A DNA stretch of 64,000 nucleotides from Hymenopus coronatus (GCA_030762935.1 CM060900.1:395898632-395962631), one strand, 5' to 3'; shown: positions 48,124 to 59,325, numbered from the stretch's first letter. Notes: a model not told the origin generated them from the sequence alone. Made by a program: numbers and translations.

Positions 48124-48393
48124 CGGATGGCCCGTACTTGACATTCACAGATATGTCTTTTGGCGTTAAAAGGGTTAAAGGGCACAACTGGACCATTTCA
48201 AATTAAACCCAATAAGTGGGAGACTAGCCCTTGTTTTACCCCTCCTGCATATCAGCCGGAGGTGATGCGCAGGCGCGTTCACTAGTTCTCCACTGGCCGG
48301 CTGTGACTCCAGTATCGTTAAGTATCGTAGCTATTGGAACGCATGGAGCTCTTGGAACGCAGATGTCAAATGCGGCGCAGTTAGGGCACCTGG
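48124..48393. mobile_element. MITE-like element M1, nested copy
   Basis: About 270 bp inserted into R1 copy 9; the interrupted R1 reads ...ACATAT and then TATATTTCCGG, suggesting an ATAT-type duplication. A related copy is at 51231-51513: both start GGCCCGT then TTGAC, share GCGTTAAAAG and TTTCAA then TTAAA blocks, and end CAGTT-GGGCA-CTGG. A TTGACAT-type motif near the left end recurs inverted near the right end (ATGTCAAATGCGG). No coding capacity. Confidence 0.75.
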
Positions 48394-48481
48394 TATATTT
48401 CCGGTGAAATCTCGACATCGAAATTTTGGGTGGAATACAATACCTTCTCTGCCTATTATATGTATGGTACGTGTAGAGGAA

Positions 48482-48749
48482 CCCAACCTTTGGTGTTGTG
48501 GCTATTATGCTAGTCTCTTGTACTCAAGGTCGCGGGTTCAAACCCAGCGGAGGGAGATACATTTTTTTCGGGCGTAAAATCTTTAGCATGGTTTCTTTCG
48601 GAAGGGAAGTAAATCCGGTGGTTACGTGTTGTAGATTTACGGCACGTAAAATAACCTCAAACCAGATGAAGAGGCCTTTGAACAAAATTAAGCGGTATTT
48701 CACGCCTAACACAGTGATTAGGGAGCGTCCACAAATAAAACTCTATTTT
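48482..48749 (+). mobile_element. SINE S1 nested in R1 copy 9
   Basis: Plus-strand S1: A-box region GGTGTTGTGGC (eroded), B box GGTTCAAACCC, body blocks as in the reference copy, tail GAGCGTCCACAAATAAAACT. Flanked by TACGTGTAGAGGAA (48468-48481) and TACGTATAGAGAAA (48750-48763), a 14-bp duplication with two differences that splits the R1 right end. Confidence 0.92.
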
Positions 48750-48765
48750 TACGTATAGAGAAAGT

Positions 48766-49861
48766 AAAAGTAGCTCTAAACTCATTAATACACAAATATA
48801 CTTGACAAATTCAGTTCCGTGAACTTAGAAGGCATCTATAAACATTTTGAAAATAATTCAGGCGTATATAACGTCTTCAGATTTATTCGACCTTCGCCGT
48901 CAGTCATTTGTCCGCGTATGACGTCAATATTAGTTAGCGAGTTTACCATGCATTGCAGAGGACTAGCGAACGATGGGTAGAAGAACTGGATGTCAACAGT
49001 TTTGAGGTCGTAGCTTATCAATATTTACATTTAGAACCTTTGGATACGTCTCGTAAACTCGCAGTCACAGCATTTAGCTGATAGGTAACGTATTCTTGCA
49101 GTTCGAAAGTAGTACTCAAGCATGCAAATTCTGTGATCCGTGGTCAATTCCATCTCACATGAAAAGAACGCACAAAATACCCCGGTGGAAAACGGTTCTT
49201 CACCGCCCTGTACATAAACATGTTTATGAATTCGGCAATGCAGGGTTCAATTCTCCTTTGAGATAATGAGTTCGCTGAACTAATAATGTTGCCATAACTT
49301 TAAACCCATCTGGCGTTAAAGGCGGAATAAATCTGAGGACCCGGTATCTTAAATCGTTTCTGAAGTGTGTCACGAATTTATCAGATTTAATATTGGTGGG
49401 ATAGGACTATTATTCCTCCCATAATCAACGTTGAGGGGTTTTATATTAATCTAGCTGACTGGCTAGAATTGGCACGGCTGGGTTTTAATGACTCGAATGG
49501 CGATTAAATTCATCTTATGTAAGCCCTTTACCCTTAAATCTGCAATTTCATAAAGTCTTGTGAAAAAACAATAACTACAAAACATGGAGCACGGAAATGG
49601 ATATGAAGTTTCAACGGATGTCGTAGTTCTGGTTTCCTTAAACTCATTTAATGATCTATGAAATTCTAGAAATATAGAGTGCACTGTAAGTAGCGGTGGT
49701 AAAAAGCATGATTTAGTTTAGATAAATCGCGGTAGATGACAATTTTAAACTGCATAAATTTTCTTTGGTCTCGTTGTTTAATAATACTGTGGAACATTGA
49801 TGTCTCCAACATTAATATTCAATGAAGTATGATCAATATTAATTACATAAAGATGGCTACC
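48766..49861. other. Unassigned DNA
   Basis: A B-box-like GGGTTCAATTCTCC near 49235 is isolated and I do not call a SINE from it. No gene recognised. Confidence 0.5.
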
Positions 49862-49875
49862 TCAAGGCAAAAGAT

Positions 49876-50145
49876 GTTAACTTCATACACTTAAGGTCAC
49901 GGGTTCAAACCCGGCGGAGGACGATGGATTTTTCCGAGCGTAAGAACCTTTTGCATGTCTTCCTTCGGAAGGGAAGTAAAGCCGTTGGTGCCGTGTCGTA
50001 GATTTACGGCACATAAAAGAACCTCAAGCCTGATAAAAGAGACCTCTGAGAAAAATTAAGCGGTCTTTCACGCCCAGTATAGAATGGGACGCTCAGAACC
50101 ACAGCAGTTAAAGAGCGTCCGTAAATAAAACTCCATTTACAGTTT
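49876..50145 (+). mobile_element. SINE S1, 5'-truncated, with perfect 14-bp duplication
   Basis: Starts inside the tRNA head, after the A box; the B box GGTTCAAACCC and the whole body and tail are intact. TCAAGGCAAAAGAT occurs at 49862-49875 and again at 50146-50159. Loss of the A box means this copy should not be transcribed by Pol III on its own. Confidence 0.93.
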
Positions 50146-50159
50146 TCAAGGCAAAAGAT

Positions 50160-50432
50160 TGTGTCCCGGGTGGAAGGGAAGTAATTTCACCCAGTTGCCG
50201 ATTTCATTATTTGGAACATATTTTGTATCTTTCGTTTTAACTGTATATGACTATTTCAGCTGAGACATTTTATGGTTTTAGATAATATAAAGCCCACAAG
50301 CTGATAACGTTGCAGCGGCAGCAGAGATAGATGGCAGTGGGGTTGATACTCTCACTTTCAAACTCAGAAGTAGGTCAGCGCACAAACAAGTTTCACTTAC
50401 GCTTGTCTTTAATTTGATTTAAGAGTCGTTTG
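50160..50432. other. Unassigned DNA
   Basis: No recognised feature. Confidence 0.5.
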
Positions 50433-50625
50433 GCCGCTCTGGTAACCATGTGATCGTTGATGCGTTTGGTGTTGATTCTCTGCCTCGAAAGAGCCGCGGG
50501 TTCGAATCCTGCTTTGGACATGGATGTTTAGTGTTGTGTATTTCTGTGTTTGTGTAAGTCATTCTCTCTCCCCTGATGGCCAATTAGTTTACGCCTGAAG
50601 GCCAAATATGTGTTAAAAAAAGAGT
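50433..50625 (+). mobile_element. SINE S6, second copy
   Basis: TTGGCCGCTCTGG, then GAGCCGCGGGTTCGAATCC (perfect B box), then GCTTTGGACATGGATGTTTA and TGTGTTTGTGTAAG as in the 33575 and 52945 copies. The 3' part differs: it has GATGGCC...GAAGGCCAAAT instead of the GGAGTC hairpin. Confidence 0.72.
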
Positions 50626-50681
50626 CGTTTGGAAAAAAAAAAAACTGCTAGTCCCCTACATCCCAATTCGGATATACCGTT

Positions 50682-50683
<2 letters not shown>

Positions 50684-50717
<34 letters not shown>
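50684..50717 (+). repeat. (CT)n microsatellite
   Basis: About 17 CT units. Confidence 0.95.
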
Positions 50718-50720
<3 letters not shown>

Positions 50721-51230
50721 AAGCCGATTCTATCATTGGCCCACCTAAGCTTACCAAAGTGCTTGTCTCCAAACATATTATATCTGCAAAACTGTGTTTC
50801 GGAGATTTATTTATTATTCCAAAACCGTGTGATGTAAATAGCCAGAACCGAAACGAGATCAGAACTTGATTACTCTGCCTATCTTACAAGTAATCATTCT
50901 CTTCATACATATTGTGGAATAACCAATCACATTTGGCAGAACACTTGCTTTATTTCGAAAACGGCTAATTGTGGCACAAAAAGCTATTATATCTTTTGTT
51001 TTAATACCTCTATGAAGTATGCATTAGAAGGAATACGATAAGTTCCCTTCCACATGTATTTCGGAAATGAGACAACATTTAACTAATGAGAAAACAGATA
51101 ATTTCATTTGCGCATTGAAATACAGGTTGAGAGCTTCTGAGGTACACTTGAGATATTTTTACCTTGATATATTTATTTACTATATGATGGCAATAATCCA
51201 GTAGAAATACAGAAAAACGTTCTAGTATCA
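50718..51230. other. Unassigned DNA
   Basis: No recognised feature. Confidence 0.5.
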
Positions 51231-51513
51231 AGTGGCCCGTGTTTGACGTATGCAGATATTCCTCCGTGCGTTAAAAGAGTTGCAGAACTCAACGGGGCTG
51301 TTTCAAGTTAAAACCCGCCGATGAGGAACTGACGTGCACAACCTTCATTTTACTCCTCTCAATGAGCTCAACCCTCTCACCGTATACACTGATAAGCACG
51401 CTAGGTAAATGAAGGTCGATCATACTTGAAATAGTCTCCTTGAGTTCTACAATTCTTGTGAGGCACGAAGGTATATCTATACACGTCAAATAAGGAGCAG
51501 TTGGGGCAACTGG
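51231..51513. mobile_element. MITE-like element M1, second copy
   Basis: Partner of 48124-48393. Left end GTGGCCCGTGTTTGACGTAT, right end ...ACACGTCAAATAAGGAGC then AGTTGGGGCAACTGG. The left TTTGACGTATGCAGATAT and the reverse complement of the right arm, TTTGACGTGTATAGATAT, match at 15 of 18 positions, so the subterminal inverted repeat is clearer here. The middle diverges between copies. Confidence 0.75.
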
Positions 51514-51827
51514 AATAAGGACTATTAAGCTGGTAATGAGTAAAATTTAGATTTTCCACAGTTTTAACGCTAGACACTTCAATTTTGTACACATATTATG
51601 GTTATGAAAGCACGTGTTTTTCTCAAATTTCATTTTTTAATGGATGTTAAGCTGTGAAATTATTTACTTAACTACCTGCACTTTTAAAAATGTAGCTTCC
51701 AGTCCAGTTTATGAGTAAATTGATCATTTTTTTTAAATATCATGAAATTATATAAAAAGATTCCATTACTCAATTTTCATTATCTTTATTCCAGAAGAGA
51801 GAAACAAAATTTATATGCCTTGTAAGT

Positions 51828-52065
51828 TGCGCTCCGTGGTGTAACTGTCGCAAAAATCGGGCGCAAAAACTCTTAGCATTGCTTCCTTCGGAAGGGAAGC
51901 AAAGCCGTTGATTCCGTGTAGTAGATTTATGGCACGTAGAAAACCTCAAGCCTGATAAAGAGGTTTCTAAGCAAAATTAGTTGGTCTTTCACGGAGAGTA
52001 TAGAATAAGACACTGAGAACCCCAGCAGTTAAAAGCGCGTCCATAAGTAAAACTCAATTTCATTT
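51828..52065 (+). mobile_element. SINE S1 lacking the B box
   Basis: Begins GCTCCGTGGTGTAACTGTC (A-box part), then jumps to the body (AAAAATCGGGCGCAAAAACT), so the B box is deleted. The body and tail follow to GCGTCCATAAGTAAAACTC. Similar 13-bp sequences TATGCCTTGTAAG and TATGTCCTGTAAA flank it, a likely duplication. Confidence 0.85.
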
Positions 52066-52671
52066 TTGTATGTCCTGTAAAACAAAGTATCTGAAGATTT
52101 TACTATTTCAGCACACATTCTTATTTTTATTTTAACAAACAATTCTATAATAAAAATGCTTAGTTTTATAAGAGCAGTTTAGGGAGCTGTTTTGGGAGTA
52201 GCTGAAAAATGTTCATCTAAGGTCTAAGTTTTGAACCTGCAGGTGGATTGTAAAGGCTTAAGTCTGGAAAAAGGACTTTTCAATATCAGCCGGTATTAAA
52301 ATGACACAGAACTTTAAATATGTATTATGTTATTAAAGAATCTTGCAGACCTCAGAGAACTCTGAACCCCTGTATGTACTCGTATGTAGTGTTATGTGGG
52401 TAATGTTAGTCCCTTGTAAACATTCCATAATATCTATTTGACTGAAAACGGCTGAAATTTCACCCATGAATCCCCTAAGATGATTTTTGCATTTGAAAAC
52501 AATACTACACAGCTGTGTACAATTCTAATATGTATCATTTCCAACAAAATTCAGTAGTATTTGAATAAAATGTGAAAGAAAGAAGCATTGGATTAAAATA
52601 TCATAAGCATATTCAGTTTATTTTGTTTTTTTTTTATTTGTATTCTGCCATTTAGTTGCTAAATCTACCAT

Positions 52672-52723
<52 letters not shown>

Positions 52724-52944
52724 AAGAAGTATCTGCGGGCGGTTTTTCTCTTTTTTATGAATTTCCCAAATAAAATTCATGCATTTCTTCGTATGTATGG
52801 TATGGTACTTTAGGACTTTTAACCTTCTCGTGTTCTGATATTCCAATGGTGCCTATATTACCTACCACCCCCTCCCCTCCCACTTGTAAGCAAGGTCGGA
52901 AATGGATACGCCACGTACGCTCGTCAACCCCAAAGAGGAAGATA
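52066..52944. other. Unassigned DNA with (TA)n
   Basis: A (TA)n run of about 46 bp at 52675-52720 is the only notable item. Confidence 0.55.
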
Positions 52945-53212
52945 GTCGGTCCCCATGGCCGCGCTCGCTAAAGTGCCTCACATTGGTGCTTCGGGGTGCA
53001 GAGGATCGTGAGTTCGCGTTCCACCTTGGGCATGGGCGTTTGTGTGTTTGTAAATGTGTGTATGTGTGTGTATCTTAGAAGCAAAAAGCAAAATGGTAAT
53101 CAAACAGAAAGACAAAAGGAAATGTTGGGAAATGAGAAAAATGAAAAAAGAGGAAAAAGAGAAAGGAATACAGTGACGGAGTCGCAAAAAGGCTCCAGAA
53201 CTGTATTTTTAT
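52945..53212 (+). mobile_element. SINE S6, third copy, with terminal hairpin
   Basis: TGGCCGCGCTCGC (A-box-like), GAGTTCGCGTTCC (B-box-like), CACCTTGGGCATGGGCGTTT, TGTGTTTGTAAATGTGTG, a purine-rich middle, then GGAGTC-8 nt-GGCTCC hairpin and AGAACTG. It agrees end to end with the copy at 33575; the loop differs while most of the stem is kept. Confidence 0.8.
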
Positions 53213-53499
53213 TAAGACAAAAACAAAGCAGACCTTGGTGGAGGCGACTTTTACCTGCTAGAGTCCTCTAGCTTTCCAGGTTAGTGCCGGAGGACACTTA
53301 GGCATCTCACAACCCCTCCCGGGCATAGCCCATGTGTACCCATTCTCCCACAGGTATCGGGCCACTCATACGTCGAGGCCAACCCAATCTAAGCACTGCC
53401 TTCCGGGAAGGGGCCTAGTGCTCAGCCCGATTACTTCTGATAACGTCAGAAGTACCACGGATGCTCGGGGACCGCATATATGCCTTGTTGGCATATATA
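53213..53499. other. GC-rich segment, unassigned
   Basis: Contains an interrupted palindrome (TTCTGATAACGTCAGAA near 53435) and GCATATATGCC...GGCATATAT inverted units near 53475. No family recognised. Confidence 0.5.
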
Positions 53500-53645
53500 C
53501 AGATATCGAACGTTATTACTCTGCAGTAACATTGAACGCTTGCATTCGTGTGGTCCCGGTTCAATTCCAGGTGGCAGTGCACTCTGACGATGAGTGTTTC
53601 GTGGTTTTCCCTGGTTGGCAAGGCGACTACAGGGGTTTATTGCAA
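53500..53645 (+). mobile_element. tRNA-derived SINE, S4-like
   Basis: CATTCGTGTGGTCCCGGTTCA (B box GGTTCAATTCC) followed by GCACTCTGACGATGAGTG and TTTCGTGGTTTTCCCTGG. The order matches S4 copies at 8866 and 15585 and is the best preserved in the GGTTTTCC part. Confidence 0.6.
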
Positions 53646-53819
53646 TGTTAAGATAAATTTTATATATAATCATTATCATCCCTTTATGTGACGTATTCTA
53701 AAATAGATTTCCTCTCCCTCCCATTTCCTCTCTCTCATTTTGCCTCTTTCATATTTCAGGTTGACTCTGGGGTTGACTCAGATTGATCGATGGTGGGCGT
53801 CGGCAGATGGCACAGAGTC

Positions 53820-53879
53820 TTCTGCATTGGAACTTTTTGGTTCTGAGAGATGCAGGTCTGATGAGCCTCCAATGCAGAA
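53820..53879. repeat. Inverted repeat, 12-bp perfect stem
   Basis: TTCTGCATTGGA (53820-53831) and TCCAATGCAGAA (53868-53879), separated by 36 bp, in a segment not matched to other repeats. Confidence 0.8.
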
Positions 53880-53904
53880 CCGAGGTTTCCTCGGTCCTAG
53901 CGAA

Positions 53905-54325
53905 CCTCCTATGGCTTAGTGGTCAAGCTTGGAATTATTAGGGAACCTGCGCGGTTCTGCGGATTGCGCCTATCTGCTCAGCAACATTTACGGTTTCTTC
54001 ACCTGTTCATCCCAAGGGCCTATGCACAAAATATTCATAGGGTTGCGGGTGCTGTGTTGCCCCTCCGTAAACGAATTATAGTCCTGCATACAAATTCCAT
54101 ATTCAAATTTTATTTCCCCCCATTCATTCCACCAGTTGCTCCATAATTACCTTTCCTGACATCCATTTCACGGTAATTTCATATTATCCACTACCTAACT
54201 TTCATACCGATCATTGGTCTGATCACCCGTTTTGGCTTCCGTCTAATCTAGAGCCTCTGGCCCTAAGTGCGGTCTGTAATCCTGGAGGGTATAAGTCCTA
54301 CATATGAAGAGGGTAAAAGTAGGGA
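53905..54325 (+). mobile_element. S2 tail behind a different 5' part
   Basis: 54115-54325 closely follows the tail of the S2 copy at 33300-33500 (CATTCATTCCACCAGTTGCT, CATCCATTTCACGG, ACCGATCATTGGTCTGATCA, CTACATATGAAGAGGGTAAA). The 5' part (about 53905-54110) has CCTCCTATGGCTTAGTGGTC, an A-box-like phrase unlike the S2 head, and no clear B box. It is either a distinct SINE sharing the S2 3' tail or an S2 whose body was replaced. Confidence 0.6.
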
Positions 54326-54665
54326 AAATAAGAAATAAATGAATAAAGTGCAAAGAAATAAAAACACAAAGAAGCGAAGCAAGAAAGAAAAAAAGAGGAA
54401 ATCAGGAAACCAGGGAGGAAGAGAGAGAGAGAAAAAGAGTGAGAGAAGGAGAGGATAGGAAGAAGGAAAGAAAGAAAAAAGAGAAACCTGAGCAGAAAGC
54501 AAGGAAGAAAGAAAGAAACGGGAAGGGGGCGAGAAAGAAACTGAGAGAAGAACAGAGGGAAAGAGATAAAGAAAGTAAGAAAGAAAGAAAGAAGGAAAGA
54601 AGCAGGGAAAGAAAGCAAGAACGAAAGCAATAAAAACAAAGCAAGAAAGAAAGAAGGAAAATTGG
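54320..54665 (+). repeat. Purine-rich GAAA tract, about 345 bp
   Basis: Long A/G-rich tract built of AAAGAAAG, GAGAGA and AAGGAA units, beginning where the S2-type tail ends. The Lys/Arg/Glu plus-strand and Phe/Ser/Leu minus-strand frames (up to 145 codons) are translations of it. Confidence 0.92.
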
Positions 54666-57600
54666 TGGTCGTGCTGAATACGAAAACGCAAAGCACACAT
54701 TTAAAATATTAAATCCATCGTTAGTCTCGATATGGTTGGGAAAGGCATACCAATCGAAATGGTCCCAATTTGTATGGAGGTTGGAAATAACTGTGACTTC
54801 TAACTTAACGTTAATAAAAAAAGAGCGCCCAAAAGTTTAAATTTGATGACATTTACTATAGAACAAACCTGTTGTGTTTAAATAAATAATACTATTCGAA
54901 TACCTCTACACAACTTTATTATACAAACTAATTCAATGCTAGGTCATATGCTGCGTATTAAGTCTTAATGCAAGATATCATATTGAAATTTATATAGCAG
55001 TTGTATGTTTGCCATGTATAAAATGCTAACTTGCATGGTTACTTAGATATTAATATGTTATTGTCTAAACTCATTGCGCTAATAAAAATGAACCACATGA
55101 TGCATTTTTAATATTTTCACACATAATAAATAAGTTTACAAATATCTGTAATATTATTTTTTTTCATATTAGACCTAGCTGTTGTTGAAAACTTATTATT
55201 TTTGGTACTCTGCAAAAGTTTTGACTTGCTAAAATATAATTAATTTATCAAAATTGGAGCAGTGCCTCCAAAAAACTATATGGAGATATTATTTATTGTG
55301 TTTTTGAGAGATATATAAACATGAAACAAATTAGTAAAAATATTCCATCGTTTGGAGCATTTAGAAGTATAGAAACGTATTGGAAAGAAGTTGCGAGAGA
55401 CTAAGGTTCATAGTTGGAGTGCATGTTAATAAGCACGCGCCTATTTTTATAACTTCAGTTAATTGGTAATTCAAGTGAAGCAAGTGGGAGAAACGATGTT
55501 TTCTTACAATTTATATTCCATATAGTTACATTATGAGGAAAATAATTGGTTTGATTTCTCAGAATCTTTCTTTCAAATTTCACAAATGCATCACTAGCTA
55601 GAAGAGGACTGTATAATATAGAGAGGACTCAAAATCGAACCAGTGCGGTTTGTGCACTAATGCCCTGCAAGGGTCGCCCCAAGAGAGAGAGAGAGAAATG
55701 AAAGGATGCACTGGGTGGCCGGAACCAGGAGCAATATCACCGAAATAACAGGGTTCATACCTTCCAAGTCGAAACGTCCCGACATTCGGGCAGGCAGATC
55801 GAGGACGCCTAACCTCAAAGGATTCAGCGTCCCCAGCATGCGGTTCTTACAACCCGGCGCCCAGCTTTAGGCCAGGAGACGGTGATATTCACTAAGAACA
55901 TTTTTATGCTCTTAAGACTCCTCGAAGCACAACTGTCGAACCCTGAAACATATCAACTAAACGAAGGATCAAGGACATTGTGAATGGAACGACGTAGAGG
56001 GACAGGAAATTCGGGGGATGAAAGAAAGCACTCCAACATTCGCCTTTCGACACGGCCGTTACCACAGCGCCATCTCGTTTGGTTTAATAAGACATTAGTC
56101 ATTACCATAATGCGATTCATATTCATTTAATTTTACGGAATAAGTAAATCTGCAAAGACAGAAAAGCGATGTGGAATCTATGAATATTTTATTTTTTACG
56201 TGTAAGAGAGATAAAAGAAAGATATTAACCGCAGTAATATTGGCAGTGTGGGTGTTTCACTTTTATAGTACATGGTATATTTAGCCTCACAACAAAGAGG
56301 TCTAACATAAACCTTTTGATACGCTATCCAAACTATTGCTACGCTGAGGTAATTCATTACGGAAATAAAATATGTAAAACAATGAAAAGAGAGATTGTAA
56401 TATATTACGTGAGAAGCATGTATTGATATTGAAATTTTGCTGTGAAAATGGAAAAGAGAGTTGAGTGACGTCATGCACATAAGAGAGAAATTCAATAAGC
56501 ACATTACAAAAATGATTGGGAAAATATAATCAGGATTGTATATTTAGAGCACTACGATAAAAGATACAAATGCGTCAAATAGAAATTAATTATGAAATAG
56601 AGTGCTATTATTCAAGTAACTTCATTTTTTGTGCTGGAGTTGAGTAATTATATTTGTTACCTCCATAAAATAACCTAATAATACAAAATGTACTAAAAAT
56701 AAGAGCAATGCTCAAATGTCAATACCTATGTATGATGTTATGTGTGGTGAAAGCGTTGTCATGGGGATTAAATAATCTCAGAAGAAGAGGCAAATGGCAT
56801 AAAGTTTGTATCAGCCATAGTGAAGTGACTGGCGCTGGAGTTGCAATGGGGCTAATATTTGTTTCTAACAAAGGTAATAAAACATGCATTATAATTAAAC
56901 TATGTCATTTCATAATATATTAAGCTCAACCCCGCAACTTCCAAACCACCTGAGAGGAAAGGAAGAGGTCACCCATGCTTCCGATTACACAAACTAACTG
57001 GCGAGGAATGACGTTTCACATGGACGTAAATGATCATTAATAACCATCATATTGTGATTCAGGTATTGATCTCAGTTATTGATTAGAAAACGCCAACTGC
57101 ATCGTTGAAGGGACTAAATCCCCTCACCAGGCGCTATCGGGAAATGACGGGATTGTTTTGGAACCTTCCTACTCCCTGCCGTCCGAGCATTCTAGAACTC
57201 TTTCTGCAGATATACAAATAGACATTTTCGCGAGTGAAACATTATCTGTGAATCCCTATCAGTACAAATAGGGTACTGCTTATTCAGTGTATTCCCCGAG
57301 TGAGGCTACTACTATAATGTTGATGTCAGAGAGCGCTGCTGGTGCTGAGAGAGAATAAAGAGGTATAGTGTTCGACTACACAGCAAGGGAAACCGAAAAA
57401 AAGAAAGGGTATTTCGCGGGTATTTGAATTTACCTCTACATCGCTTATAAAAGTGAAAGGACAGGGAACAATTTAAGGTGAGAATAAAGACCGAATAAAG
57501 TCATACTTGGGGTAAAGCTTTCTTAAACCCTTTCTGTACTCGGATCCTTGGTATATATTATAGACTTTGTGGTATTTATTTGGCTTATTTCCGCCTCTGA

Positions 57601-58061
57601 CCTCCTCCATTTTTGTTTGCATTATAAGTACTGTTAGGTGGTGTCACGTTGTTTTCCTGTTTCTGAGACTCGAGAAGGAACGTATCTTCGTCACGCAGAA
57701 GTTAGAAAAAACCAAAAAACGAATTTGACCAAAGTATTGTAATTACAGATAAGCAAAAATAATAAGGATGGTCTCTGTAATTTGCTTTGCGTTCTGTAGC
57801 GGTGGCAGCAGAATATTCTCCCATGTATCCTAACTGTGTAGGAAATTACTGCTCTTCAAGTTTCAGTTACCGGTACCATAGTGGCGTATACGCAATTAAT
57901 GGTAAGGAGGATATCCGAACTTTGTATACACAACGACCAGCGTGTATTTAAATATGCTTTAAAGCTCTCTGTGCAGATTTCCATGAAGATTACAAGCAAA
58001 ATTTTAATTGCATTGGCTATAATTTCTATGAACAATTTAAAGTTCACCAGTGGTGAATTTA
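54666..58061. other. Unassigned DNA, about 3.4 kb
   Basis: Mostly AT-rich. 55610-56080 is GC-richer, with a (GA)n at about 55683, and looks like old repeat sequence, but I could not match it within the window. No gene recognised. Confidence 0.5.
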
Positions 58062-58984
58062 TCTAGCTGTTCCACAAACAATTCTTATGAAAAATAATTA
58101 TTTTTATGTAAATCAACCTAATCCAGACAAACATTAGCAGAATGGGCTTTATTACTTGCTTCCGTATAAGTAGAAGAGAAATAAGGGAATACACTAGGCT
58201 AAAGCGATAGTCAACTCTTTAGAAGCTGGTTGCTATGTAAAACATTTGAAATTCGATTCTCATTTGCATTCCAGAAATAAAACAAAAGACTAATGAAAGA
58301 AGTGGACTTCTCGTTTGAGAAACAATTTTTATTGTTTAAAATTAGAACCAATAACAAAGAATATCCTGGAAATATGTAACTGTAAAGAATATGTAAGTTC
58401 CCGTCTATTCCCAGAGAATTGAAGATACACATTTTGTTTGTCATAAAAATATCTTATAGTACATATGGTATTTTAATCATAATCGTTAGTCACGTGTTAG
58501 AGAAACACAATTATTGAAAAGTGATCCATGGAGACCGCTTTAGCCGAGAGGGACTTGAGGCGCTGATCACGTCTCACCCTCCAGCACTGCACCCAATTCA
58601 TAACGCCTTGGGGCCGAGATGGGGGATGCAGCGGCCGGGCGGCAGGCCAAGGTCCCTTGTGGACTGTCGTGCCATGGAAAAAACTTCATGTAAAGGATAT
58701 TTAGGAATGGGAATTTTCTCTAAAATCTTCGTGTCGCATTCTTGGAAGATACTGAACTTGAATACCAAGCTTGGTGTTTAACCGAATTTTCGTTTTTTGA
58801 GTTATACTGTCCACAGATACAACATATACATAGACACACGGACCTTTTATCTAAAATGTTTTTTTCGGGATTTACGAGGCCCTAAAGCAGGTAATTTCCG
58901 ATGAAATCTCGGTATCAAATTTTTGGGTGGCATAAAATGCCTTCTCTAGCTGCTATGTGTATTATATATTCGTGCTAGAAAGGT
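58062..58984 (+). mobile_element. R1 repeat family, copy 10 (carries an insertion)
   Basis: Begins near TCTAGCTGTTCCACAAACAA, shows ACAAACATTAGCAGAA, GTCAACTCTTTAGAAGCTGG, GTGTCGCATTCTTGGAAGAT, the palindrome AATACCAAGCTTGGTGTTT, and ends TAGAAAGGT at 58976. The element is interrupted at 58533-58671. The outer left block (CATTCACATGAC) is degraded. Confidence 0.87.
58533..58671. mobile_element. GC-rich 139-bp insertion in R1 copy 10
   Basis: GC-rich sequence between two copies of CCATGGA (58526-58532 and 58672-58678), apparently a 7-bp target duplication. It begins GACCGCTTTAGCCGAGAGGG, faintly like an A-box region, but no B box is visible and nothing else in the window matches it. Confidence 0.6.
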
Positions 58985-59325
58985 GAACATATCAACAGGA
59001 TGTTCAAAATCATCCTAAATGTTAATCCCTAAAGATTAGAAGATGTTTGTCCTTTGTTGTTTTGCATTATTTAGATCAAGTGCCCATAATATAGTTAAAT
59101 AAACTCAAAATTTACGAATTTAACGGAAAATTACTGCTGACCGCATTTTCATTTGCAATACTTTCTCACTCTCGAGGGCTAATCTCAATGTGCAGTCAAT
59201 ACTGTAAGAGGACATTAAGGAAACTATTTATCTGCTGTATTCGTGACACGTTATGCCAAAACTACTTAAAATATAATCGATGTTCTTAGAGCATCCATAT
59301 TAATCCCTACTAAGTTCAATGAATT
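58985..59325. other. Spacer between inverted R1 copies
   Basis: No recognised feature. Confidence 0.5.

Larger units (their letters stand above)
47880..48765 (+). mobile_element. R1 repeat family, copy 9 (doubly interrupted)
   Basis: R1 sequence runs from ATTTTAATCAACATCGTTAA through CTGTCGCATCCTTGGAGGAT to 48123, resumes at 48394 (ATTTCCGGTGAAATCTCG, GGTGGAATACAATACC) to 48481, and ends with TAGAGAAAGT at 48756-48765. The first gap is a MITE-like element, the second an S1 SINE. The left half of R1 is missing. Confidence 0.88.

Noticed and set aside
49200..49260. Additional tRNA-derived SINE from a B-box-like sequence
   Set aside because: No A box and no family body found beside it.
54263..54700. 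145-codon and overlapping frames on both strands
   Set aside because: Same artefact of the second purine tract; several frames are open at once, as expected for low-complexity sequence.
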